This document shows positions 6,642 to 13,429 of a stretch of 20,333 bases of DNA, in pieces. The DNA is taken from contig JAEWWF010000374.1 of the NCBI GenBank assembly GCA_023396465.1, forward strand, positions 1 to 20,333. Direction: 5' to 3'. The DNA comes from Pseudomonadota bacterium (lineage in GTDB: Bacteria > Pseudomonadota > Alphaproteobacteria > Rhodospirillales > Rhodospirillaceae). Every line of letters starts with the position of its first letter. Positions within the stretch are counted from its first letter, which is position 1. Position numbers and translations under genes: made by a program. The notes below the pieces were generated by a model. That model made no database searches. It saw nothing but the letters and a program-made list of their open reading frames with translations, and was not told the origin of the DNA.

Positions 6642-8314
6642 GCCGTACCCTCTCCCGCCTCGCGGCGGGTGTCGCCGGCACCCTTGCCGGCGGCCTGCCC
6701 GCGCTCGCCCTCGCCGCCGATGCCATCTCCGGCGAGGTGCAGAAGCAGTCCACCAACTGGACTGCCATCGTCATGTTCTTCCTGTTCGTCGCCGGCACCC
6801 TCGGCATCACCTTCTGGGCCGCCCGTCAGACGAAGTCGGCGAAGGATTTCTATGCCGCCGGCGGCGGCATCACCGGCTTTCAGAACGGCCTCGCCATCGC
6901 CGGCGATTACATGTCGGCGGCCTCGTTCCTGGGCATTTCGGCGCTGGTGTTCGCGTCGGGCTTCGACGGGCTGATCTATTCCATCGGCTTCCTGGTCGGC
7001 TGGCCGGTGATCCTGTTCCTGGTGGCGGAGCGCCTGCGCAACCTCGGCAAGTTCACCTTCGCCGACGTCGCCAGCTTCCGCCTGCAACAGACCCAGATCC
7101 GCATCCTGGCCGCCTGCGGCACCCTGACCGTGGTGGCGCTCTACCTGATCGCCCAGATGGTCGGCGCCGGCAAGCTGATCCAGCTGCTGTTCGGCCTCGA
7201 TTACATCGTGGCGGTGGTCATCGTCGGCGCCCTGATGATCGCCTACGTCACCTTCGGCGGCATGCTGGCCACCACCTGGGTGCAGATCATCAAGGCGGTG
7301 CTGCTGCTGTCGGGCGCCACCTTCATGGCCGGCATGGTGCTGGCCAACTATGGCTTCAGCTTCGAGAAGCTGTTCACCGCCGCCACCGAGGTTCATGCCA
7401 AGGGCCTCTCCATCATGGCGCCCGGCGGTTTGGTGAGCGACCCGCTCGATGCCATCTCGCTCGGCCTGGCGCTGATGTTCGGCACCGCCGGTCTGCCGCA
7501 CATCCTGATGCGCTTCTTCACCGTCGCCGACGCCAAGGAAGCCCGCAAATCGGTGTTCTACGCCACCGGCTTCATCGGCTACTTCTACATCCTCACCTTC
7601 GTCATCGGCTTCGGCGCCATCGTGCTGGTGCTCGGCCACCCGGAATTCACCGACGCCGCCGGCAAGCTGGTCGGCGGCACCAACATGGCGGCCATCCACC
7701 TGTCGAAAGCGGTGGGCGGCGACTTCTTCCTCGGCTTCATCTCGGCCGTCGCCTTCGCCACCATCCTGGCGGTGGTGGCCGGCCTGACCCTGTCCGGCGC
7801 CTCGGCGGTGTCGCACGACCTCTATGCCATGGTGGTCAAGAAGGGCAAGGCGACCGACAAGGACGAAATCCGCGTCTCCAAGATGACCACCCTGGTGCTG
7901 GGCGTCGTCGCGGTGCTGCTCGGCATCGCCTTCGAGAACCAGAACATCGCCTTCATGGTCGGCCTCGCCTTCGCCATCGCGGCGTCGGTGAACTTCCCGG
8001 TGCTGTTCTACAGCATGTTCTGGAAGAAGCTGACCACCAAGGGCGCCTTCTACGGTGGTTTCCTCGGCCTCGCCTCGGCGGTGCTGCTGGTGCTGTTCGG
8101 CCCGACGGTGTGGGTGGAGGTGCTGGGCAACGACGCGGCCATCGTGCCGTGGAAGAACCCGGCCATCTTCTCCATGACCATCGCCTTCGTCGGCATCTGG
8201 GTGTTCTCGCTGCTGGACACCTCCAAGCAGGCGGAAGCGGAACGGCTGGCCTTCGACGACCAATACGTCCGCTCCCAGACCGGCCTCGGGGCCGAGGGCG
8301 CCTCGGCGCACTGA
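6638..8314 (+). CDS. actP: cation/acetate symporter ActP
   Basis: A protein of 558 residues of the sodium:solute symporter (SSS) family that brings acetate and related short carboxylates into the cell with a cation. An N-terminal signal-like segment (residues 1-27, ending ALALAA) precedes about 13 membrane helices, as in E. coli ActP. AGDYMSAASFLGISALVFAS, and LMFGTAGLPHILMRFFTV further on, are strong ActP signatures. It overlaps the DUF485 gene by 4 nt, and a strong terminator follows 60 nt after the stop. No acetyl-CoA synthetase gene is seen next to it in this window. Propionate, glyoxylate or pyruvate are alternative substrates that sequence alone does not exclude. Confidence 0.95.
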   Translation: MSRTLSRLAAGVAGTLAGGLPALALAADAISGEVQKQSTNWTAIVMFFLFVAGTLGITFWAARQTKSAKDFYAAGGGITGFQNGLAIAGDYMSAASFLGISALVFASGFDGLIYSIGFLVGWPVILFLVAERLRNLGKFTFADVASFRLQQTQIRILAACGTLTVVALYLIAQMVGAGKLIQLLFGLDYIVAVVIVGALMIAYVTFGGMLATTWVQIIKAVLLLSGATFMAGMVLANYGFSFEKLFTAATEVHAKGLSIMAPGGLVSDPLDAISLGLALMFGTAGLPHILMRFFTVADAKEARKSVFYATGFIGYFYILTFVIGFGAIVLVLGHPEFTDAAGKLVGGTNMAAIHLSKAVGGDFFLGFISAVAFATILAVVAGLTLSGASAVSHDLYAMVVKKGKATDKDEIRVSKMTTLVLGVVAVLLGIAFENQNIAFMVGLAFAIAASVNFPVLFYSMFWKKLTTKGAFYGGFLGLASAVLLVLFGPTVWVEVLGNDAAIVPWKNPAIFSMTIAFVGIWVFSLLDTSKQAEAERLAFDDQYVRSQTGLGAEGASAH

Positions 8315-8373
8315 ACCGGCGCCGGCCGGAGCCGTCGTCCCGCGCGACGACCCCGGCCGGACCGTCCCGCCTC

Positions 8374-8407
8374 GCCCCGAAGGCCCCATGGCTTTCGGGG
8401 CATTTTT
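8374..8407 (+). terminator. intrinsic terminator after actP
   Basis: A 12-bp stem (8374-8385 with 8390-8401, one G-U pair) closes on a four-base CCAT loop and is followed by ATTTTT. It ends the DUF485-actP transcript and separates it from the downstream nucleotidyltransferase/exonuclease pair. Confidence 0.88.
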
Positions 8408-8488
8408 CCACGTCTCGTTTCATGCTGAGATCCGCCGCCGCAGTCCCGGCACGGATCGGGATACAAGGTGGGGGAGCAGCACAGGTCC

Positions 8489-10318
8489 ATGCCCAAGCAT
8501 TTCGATTTCACCGCCCCGCCCTTCGACCGGCTGCGCCCGCGCGAGCGCGAGCAGATGGCGGCGGCGCTCGACATCGGCTACTACCGCGCCGGCGACGTCC
8601 TGATCGCCCCGGAAGTGGCGCCGGACCACCTGTTCGTGGTCATCAAGGGCCATGTGATCGAGCGCGGCGGCGACGGCGATATCGTCAACACCTACACCAT
8701 CAAGGACGCCTTCGACCCGCTGGCGCTGCTGAAGGAGCGCGCCGGCAGCCGTTTCGAGGCGGCGGAGGAAACCATCGCCTACCTGCTGCCGCGCGCCCTC
8801 TTCCTCAAGCTCACCCAGGACAACGCCGAGTTCGAGCGGTTCTGGTTCCAGAGCCTGACCGAGAAGCTGGCCGCCCAGGCGGAGATGCTGTCCACCCGCG
8901 GCATGGCGTCGTTCATGGTGGCGCGGGTGGCGGAAGCCTACCTGCACCCGCCCATCTTCACCGCCGCCGCCATGCCGGTGCGGCAGGCGGCGCGGCTGAT
9001 GAAGGAGCGGCGGGCCACCAGCCTGCTGGTCTCGACGCCCCAGGGCCGCATCGGCGTGCTGTCGGGCACCGACATCCGCGAGGCCATCCTGCTCGATGAG
9101 CGGCCGCTGGATACGGCGGTGGGTGACATCTGCACCTACGACCCGGTCACCATCGAGGCCGACGACTTCCTGTTCAACGCCCAGATCCTGATGACCAAGC
9201 ACGGCGTCAAGCGCCTGCCGGTGCTGAAGGACGGCACCGTCTTCGGAGTGCTGGAACTGACCGACCTGCTCAGTTACATGAGCAGTCACAGCCATCTGGT
9301 CACCACCCAGGTGGATCGCGCCGAGACCATCGACGACCTGAAACGGGCCGCCGACGGCATGCTGCCGCTGGTGACGGCGCTGCACGGGTCGGGCGTCAAG
9401 ATCCGCCATATCACCGAACTGGTCACCGCCCTCAACCGCAAGATCTACGGCAAGCTTTACGAATTCCTGGCGCCGCCGGCGGTGCGCGAGAACAGCTGTC
9501 TGATCGTCATGGGCTCGGAAGGGCGCGGCGAGCAGATCCTGCGCACCGACCAGGACAACGCCCTCATCCTGCGCGACGACCACGGCCTGCGGCCGGAGTT
9601 GGTGGCCGGCTTCTGCGCCAACTTCAACCGCGCCCTGCTGGCTTTCGGCTACCCGCCCTGCCCCGGCAACATGATGGTCACCAACGAAGCCTGGGTGCGC
9701 ACCGTCTCCGGCTACGGCGACGCCATCCGCGGTTGGATGACACAGCCGAGCGAGGAAGGCCACCTCAACCTCGCCGCCCTCACCGACAGCGCCTATGTGG
9801 CCGGCGACGGCGCCCTGCTGTCCGCCCTGCGCGACAGCCTGTACGGCCGCCTGACAGACAACCAGGCGTTTTTCAGCCATTTCGCCCGGCCGGTGTTGCA
9901 GTTCGACACCCCGATCGGCCTGTTCCACCAGCTCATCACCGAGAAGCACGAGCACGCCGGCATGCTCGACATCAAGAAGGGCGGCGTCTTCCCCATCGTC
10001 CACGGCGCCCGCGCCCTGGCCCTGGAAAAGCACATCCAGGGCACCAACACCTTCGACCGCATCGAGGACCTGGCCCGCCAGGGGGTGCTCGACCGCAAGT
10101 TCGCCGACGACCTCATCGACGCGCTGGCCTTCCTGCTCGACCTGCGGCTGAAGGGGCGGCTGGAGGCGACCGCCCTCGGTCTCGACGACGGTGACAACTT
10201 CGTGCAGACCCGCACCCTGCACAAGCTGCAACGCGACCTGCTGAAAGACAGCCTTCTGCTGGTGAAGGAGTTCAAGGGGCTGCTGTCGCATCACTTCAAA
10301 CTGGCGGCCTTCTCATGA
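8489..10318 (+). CDS. cNMP-like / CBS / DUF294 putative nucleotidyltransferase
   Basis: A protein of 609 residues with four parts. A cyclic-nucleotide-binding-like fold spans about residues 10-125, and a CBS pair about 155-268. A DUF294 nucleotidyltransferase domain spans about 300-450 with the GS...DxD motif (Gly342-Ser343, Asp354 and Asp356 in GSEGRGEQILRTDQDNA). A DUF294 C-terminal helical domain runs to the end. The middle domain resembles GlnD/GlnE nucleotidyltransferases, so nucleotidyl transfer to a protein is a reasonable but unproven guess. In the cNMP domain the usual FGE-ALL motif reads FDPLALL, so canonical cAMP binding is doubtful. The ATG at 8489 is preceded by AGG and a G-rich stretch; a GTG at 8468 is possible. 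It overlaps the exonuclease gene by 4 nt. This pair often lies near actP in proteobacteria. Confidence 0.9.
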   Translation: MPKHFDFTAPPFDRLRPREREQMAAALDIGYYRAGDVLIAPEVAPDHLFVVIKGHVIERGGDGDIVNTYTIKDAFDPLALLKERAGSRFEAAEETIAYLLPRALFLKLTQDNAEFERFWFQSLTEKLAAQAEMLSTRGMASFMVARVAEAYLHPPIFTAAAMPVRQAARLMKERRATSLLVSTPQGRIGVLSGTDIREAILLDERPLDTAVGDICTYDPVTIEADDFLFNAQILMTKHGVKRLPVLKDGTVFGVLELTDLLSYMSSHSHLVTTQVDRAETIDDLKRAADGMLPLVTALHGSGVKIRHITELVTALNRKIYGKLYEFLAPPAVRENSCLIVMGSEGRGEQILRTDQDNALILRDDHGLRPELVAGFCANFNRALLAFGYPPCPGNMMVTNEAWVRTVSGYGDAIRGWMTQPSEEGHLNLAALTDSAYVAGDGALLSALRDSLYGRLTDNQAFFSHFARPVLQFDTPIGLFHQLITEKHEHAGMLDIKKGGVFPIVHGARALALEKHIQGTNTFDRIEDLARQGVLDRKFADDLIDALAFLLDLRLKGRLEATALGLDDGDNFVQTRTLHKLQRDLLKDSLLLVKEFKGLLSHHFKLAAFS

Positions 10319-10962
10319 CCGCCCTGTTTGCCGGCCTGCGCAACGCCCTCGGCCGCCGCCGCCTGAAAGACCCCGCTTACGGGTTTCTGTTCGAGCCCGA
10401 TCCGGCGGCGGCGAACGAACTGGTGTGCTTCGACTGCGAAACGTCGGGCCTCGACCCGACGACGGCGGAGCTTTTGTCGATCGGTGCCGTGCGCATCCGC
10501 GGCAACCGGGTGCTGGCCAGCCAGCGGTTGGAGCTGATCGTGCGGCCGCAGCGGACCATCGCCGCCGATGCCATCAAGGTGAACCGCCTGCGGCAGATGG
10601 ACGTCGCCGACGGCCTGCCGGTGCGCGAGGCGCTGGACCAGTTCCTGCGCTTCATCGGCGGCCGGCCGCTGGTCGGATACTACCTGGAATTCGATGTCGC
10701 CATAGTGAACAAGTACCTGCGGCCGTGGCTCGGCGTCGGGCTGCCCAACCGGCAGATCGACGTCAGCGCCCTTTACTACGACCGCCGCATCAAGAGCCTC
10801 GGCGCTCATTATAACGGCAATGTCGACCTCCGCCTCGGCAGCATCCTGCACGCCCTCGCCCTGCCGGAGCGGGAGGCGCACGACGCCTTCAACGATGCCC
10901 TGATGACCGCCCTGGTCTACGTCAAGCTGACGGAGGACGGCCGGCCGCGTCCGTCGGCGTGA
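10315..10962 (+). CDS. DEDDh 3'-5' exonuclease (DnaQ/epsilon-like)
   Basis: A protein of 215 residues of the RNase T/DnaQ exonuclease superfamily. All five DEDDh residues are visible: Asp40 and Glu42 (FDCETSGLD), Asp127 (GYYLEFDVAIVNKYL), and His189 with Asp194 (HDAFNDALMTA). It differs from true epsilon subunits in its N-terminal extension and its partner gene: the start overlaps the DUF294 gene stop (ATGA), so the two are translationally coupled. It is unlikely to be the replicative proofreading subunit. The substrate (DNA, RNA or a small nucleotide) is unknown. Its last 41 bp overlap a convergent gene on the minus strand. Confidence 0.9.
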   Translation: MTALFAGLRNALGRRRLKDPAYGFLFEPDPAAANELVCFDCETSGLDPTTAELLSIGAVRIRGNRVLASQRLELIVRPQRTIAADAIKVNRLRQMDVADGLPVREALDQFLRFIGGRPLVGYYLEFDVAIVNKYLRPWLGVGLPNRQIDVSALYYDRRIKSLGAHYNGNVDLRLGSILHALALPEREAHDAFNDALMTALVYVKLTEDGRPRPSA

Positions 10963-11473
10963 CGAAGAGCGTGCCGGCCACCGCCGCCAAGGCCGTCAGC
11001 CAGCCCGCTTCCTCGTCCGTCACCTCCGCGACGTGGGGCGCCGCCAGAAGGCAGGCGCGGAGCCCCGCCGTCGCCAGTTGCACGCGGTCGGATGCGGTTA
11101 CTGCCGCTGTCGGCAGATCGGCCACCAGGGCCGCCAGGGCCAGTTGCTCCGCCTGTTCGCAGGCCAGTTCGGTCGCCTTGAGTTGAGCGTAGAGACCGGG
11201 CGCCATGGCCTTCGCCGCCCGCCGCGCCGCCCGCACCGGCCCCACCACGTCGGCCTGCCACCGCCGCGACACCGCCCGCACCCTGTCCAGGGTCGCCGCA
11301 TCCAGCCTCCTGCCCTGGCTCGCCAGCCATACCGTCAGCAACACGACGTTGACATCCGCTCCCCGTGACTCCTGAAGCCCGAGGCAGGCCGCCGCGACAC
11401 CCGGCCGGGCATAAGCCCGCAGCGAGAACTGCCAGAACGGATGACGGTTGGCATCGGCGGCATCGGCGATCAT
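10922..11473 (-). CDS. TIGR02444 / DUF2390 family protein of unknown function
   Basis: A protein of 183 residues. The N-terminal half (FWQFSLRAYARPGVAAACLGLQ, then GADVNVVLLTVWLA) is the hallmark of the TIGR02444 (DUF2390) family. Later blocks (W-ADVVGPVRAARRAAK) fit too. No catalytic motif is evident; it is mainly helical and alanine-rich, with no signal peptide. I chose the ATG at 11473 (MIADAADANRHPFWQF) because GGAG lies 8 nt upstream; a longer frame to 11581 adds unconserved residues. It converges on the exonuclease gene and overlaps its 3' end by 41 bp. The function is unknown. Confidence 0.82.
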   Translation of the reverse strand: MIADAADANRHPFWQFSLRAYARPGVAAACLGLQESRGADVNVVLLTVWLASQGRRLDAATLDRVRAVSRRWQADVVGPVRAARRAAKAMAPGLYAQLKATELACEQAEQLALAALVADLPTAAVTASDRVQLATAGLRACLLAAPHVAEVTDEEAGWLTALAAVAGTLFVTPTDAAGRPPSA

Positions 11474-11689
11474 GCGAAAGGCTCCGGCTGCATGGGCCGA
11501 CAAGGTGCCACAGCATCCGAGTCGCGGGAAGGGAACGCCCGCGGCGACAGCGGTAGGCGCCGACAGCACCCTGCCTTCCAATACGGCGGCTCAATCATCA
11601 GCGGAAGCATGGTCGCAACCGGACTACCTCATTTGGACCCAGAAAACCGCAGTCCTGCCGCAACCAAAGGAAGACCCTCCGTCGCCAAG

Positions 11690-11705
11690 ATGACGTATAG
11701 GTCAT
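11690..11705. promoter_or_regulatory. operator-like palindrome, imperfect copy (distal to fadL)
   Basis: ATGACGTATAGGTCAT differs from a perfect palindrome by one base pair (G in place of C at position 11 of the 16-bp site). It is the same motif as those at 11782 and 15229. Its centre is 92 bp upstream of the proximal fadL site, so a looped or cooperative arrangement is possible. Confidence 0.6.
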
Positions 11706-11781
11706 GCTGCACCGCAAAAGCCTTGTGCGGCGCATTCCTGCGGGCTCTATGTCCATCAACGGATCACATCCGAATGAACAA

Positions 11782-11797
11782 GTGACGTATACGTCAC
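11782..11797. promoter_or_regulatory. operator-like palindrome GTGACGTATACGTCAC upstream of fadL
   Basis: This is a perfect 16-bp palindrome ending 10 bp before the candidate fadL -35 box. The 18-base string TGACGTATACGTCACCCA occurs identically here and at 15230, upstream of merR. That placement next to two lipid-catabolism transcription units points to a shared regulator, most simply the MerR-family protein encoded at 15313. Confidence 0.75.
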
Positions 11798-11807
11798 CCA
11801 AAAACTC

Positions 11808-11835
11808 TTGACGTCACGCACGTCCCGTTTACTGT
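11808..11835 (+). promoter_or_regulatory. fadL: candidate fadL promoter (TTGACG-N16-TACTGT)
   Basis: The -35 hexamer TTGACG (11808-11813) matches five of six consensus bases. The -10 TACTGT (11830-11835) matches four, with a 16-nt spacer. Transcription would start near 11842, about 58 nt before the fadL ATG. A short palindrome TGACGTCA (11809-11816), which resembles abutted half-sites of the upstream operator, overlaps the -35 box and suggests control at this point. Confidence 0.55.
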
Positions 11836-11899
11836 AGACACCGATCCAGGGACACCGCCGCAGAGCGGTGACCAAAAAGACCCGTAGGGAGGACATCTG

Positions 11900-13291
11900 A
11901 TGCGGAAATTCGCGGGAGGAGCCCGTCTGGCGCCGGTGGTCGGGCTCATGGCGGCTGTTGGCGTGGCCGCCGACGCGCAGGCGTCCGGCTTCCAGCTCAA
12001 GGAGCAGAGTGCCGAGGGCCTCGGCAATGCTTTCGCCGGCTCCACGGCCAAGGCGCAGGATCTGTCGACCATCTTTTTCAATCCGGCCGGCATGACCAAC
12101 CTGTCCGGCCATCAGACCGACGCGACGGTGAGCTACATCGCTCCCCGCGCCGAGTTCACCGACGAAGGCTCGGGCCTCAGCTACCTCGACAGCTCGCCGA
12201 TGCTGGCGCCGCTCAACGCGCTCAACGGCGCCCCCATCCAGGGCAATCCGAATCAGGGCGATGCCGTCGACAACGCGCTAGTTCCGGCGCTGTACGGCAT
12301 GTATGACCTCAGCGAGACCCTGAAGCTCGGCCTGTCGGTCAATACCCCCTTCGGCCTGGTGACCGACTATGACGACCGTTGGGTCGGCCGCTATCATGCC
12401 CTGAAATCGGACCTGCGGACCATCGCCGTGCAGCCGTCCATCGCCTGGAAGGCCAACGACTGGCTCTCCATCGGCGGCGGTCCGGTGTTCCAGCATGCCG
12501 AAGCGGAACTGACCAAGGCGGTCGATACCGGCTCGGTGCTGGCCGGCGTCACCGGCAACGCCGCCCTGGCGGGCAACCCCAACTTCGACACCAAGTCGAA
12601 GGTCACGGGCAGCGATCTGGCCGTTGGCTACACCCTCGGCGTCATGCTTCAGCCGCTGGAGACCACCCGCGTCGGCCTGTCCTACCGCTCCCGCATCACC
12701 CATGAGTTGGACGGCGACGTCGAGTTCAGCAACGTGCCGGCCGCCGTGGCCGCCAACCCGCTGCTGGCCGCCAGCTTCGCCAATAGCGGCGGCAGCGCCA
12801 AGCTGACCCTGCCGGACACCGCCTCCATCGGCGTCTATCACGAATTCAGCCCGCAGTTCGCCATGATGGCGGATGTGGCCTGGACCAACTGGTCGCTGTT
12901 CCGCGAACTGTCGGTCTATCGCGACAACGGCAGCCTGCTCAGCTCGACGCCGGAGCACTGGGAAGACACTTGGTTCTACTCCCTCGGCGCCACCTGGAAG
13001 CCCAACGACAAGCTGAAGCTCCAGCTCGGCGTCGCCTATGACCAGAGCCCGGTGCCCGACGCCACCCGCACCCCGCGCGTGCCCGATGGCGACCGCACCT
13101 GGCTGTCGGCCGGCATCGGCTATGAGTTCATGCCCGGCGTGGTCGGCAATCTGGCCTATACCCATATCTGGGTGGACAAGGTCAACGTCGACCTCGGCAA
13201 CGAAGGGGGCGGCCTGGCGGAACACCGTCTGCGCGGCAGCTATGAAAGCAGCATCGACATCATCGCCGCCCAGGTGAAGGTGACGTTCTAA
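11900..13291 (+). CDS. fadL: outer-membrane long-chain fatty acid transporter FadL (OMPP1/FadL/TodX)
   Basis: A protein of 463 residues. A signal peptide (residues 1-28, ending AQA) precedes SGFQLKEQSAEGLGNAFAG, the classic mature N-terminus of FadL, whose plug domain lines the substrate path. FFNPAGMTNL is a second family signature. The protein ends in a beta-strand closing with phenylalanine (VKVTF), as outer-membrane barrels do. It probably imports long-chain fatty acids or other hydrophobic compounds; FadL relatives that take up aromatics cannot be excluded. GGGAGGA precedes the ATG by about 6 nt. The promoter region holds two operator-like palindromes. fadD follows after 138 nt, so co-transcription is possible. 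Confidence 0.94.
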   Translation: MRKFAGGARLAPVVGLMAAVGVAADAQASGFQLKEQSAEGLGNAFAGSTAKAQDLSTIFFNPAGMTNLSGHQTDATVSYIAPRAEFTDEGSGLSYLDSSPMLAPLNALNGAPIQGNPNQGDAVDNALVPALYGMYDLSETLKLGLSVNTPFGLVTDYDDRWVGRYHALKSDLRTIAVQPSIAWKANDWLSIGGGPVFQHAEAELTKAVDTGSVLAGVTGNAALAGNPNFDTKSKVTGSDLAVGYTLGVMLQPLETTRVGLSYRSRITHELDGDVEFSNVPAAVAANPLLAASFANSGGSAKLTLPDTASIGVYHEFSPQFAMMADVAWTNWSLFRELSVYRDNGSLLSSTPEHWEDTWFYSLGATWKPNDKLKLQLGVAYDQSPVPDATRTPRVPDGDRTWLSAGIGYEFMPGVVGNLAYTHIWVDKVNVDLGNEGGGLAEHRLRGSYESSIDIIAAQVKVTF

Positions 13292-13326
13292 GCCGGCGAC
13301 CTTACCTCGTCCTTAGAACCACGGAT

Positions 13327-13401
13327 CCAGGCCCCCGGATGCAAACCATCCGGTCTCTCCCTCTCCCCCCGGACACGGGTGGAGCATACCGGGGGCCCTG
13401 G
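13327..13401 (+). other. mutually exclusive hairpins in the fadL-fadD gap
   Basis: Three stems can form, but not all at once. One is CCAGGCCCCCGG (13327-13338) with CCGGGGGCCCTGG (13389-13401, one bulged C). Another is CCCCCGG (13366-13372) with CCGGGGG (13389-13395). The third is a local CCGGATG/CATCCGG hairpin (13335-13341 with 13347-13353). No T run follows, so this is not a standard terminator. It could be an mRNA processing or stabilising element, or a leader that tunes fadD. Confidence 0.45.
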
Positions 13402-13429
13402 AACGTCCGCCCAGCCCACAGGTGACACG

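Larger units (their letters stand above)
11474..11899. other. intergenic region between the TIGR02444 gene and fadL (regulatory)
   Basis: This 426-bp gap lies between divergent genes. Apart from two palindromic operator-like sites (11690-11705 and 11782-11797) and a fadL promoter candidate (11808-11835), I see nothing coding. A 67-codon minus-strand frame at 11598-11801 has no recognisable features and its start lies in the palindrome. The right half is richer in A and T than the neighbouring genes, as expected for a promoter region. Confidence 0.75.

Noticed and set aside
6569..8389. 606-codon minus-strand frame opposite actP
   Set aside because: Shadow of actP; full of His, Asp and Gly repeats and without any recognisable domain.
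8420..10294. 624-codon minus-strand frame opposite the DUF294 gene
   Set aside because: Antisense to a protein with clear CBS and nucleotidyltransferase motifs; no domain of its own.
11598..11801. 67-codon minus-strand frame upstream of fadL
   Set aside because: No family features and no ribosome-binding site; it spans the two operator-like palindromes, so it is better read as regulatory DNA.
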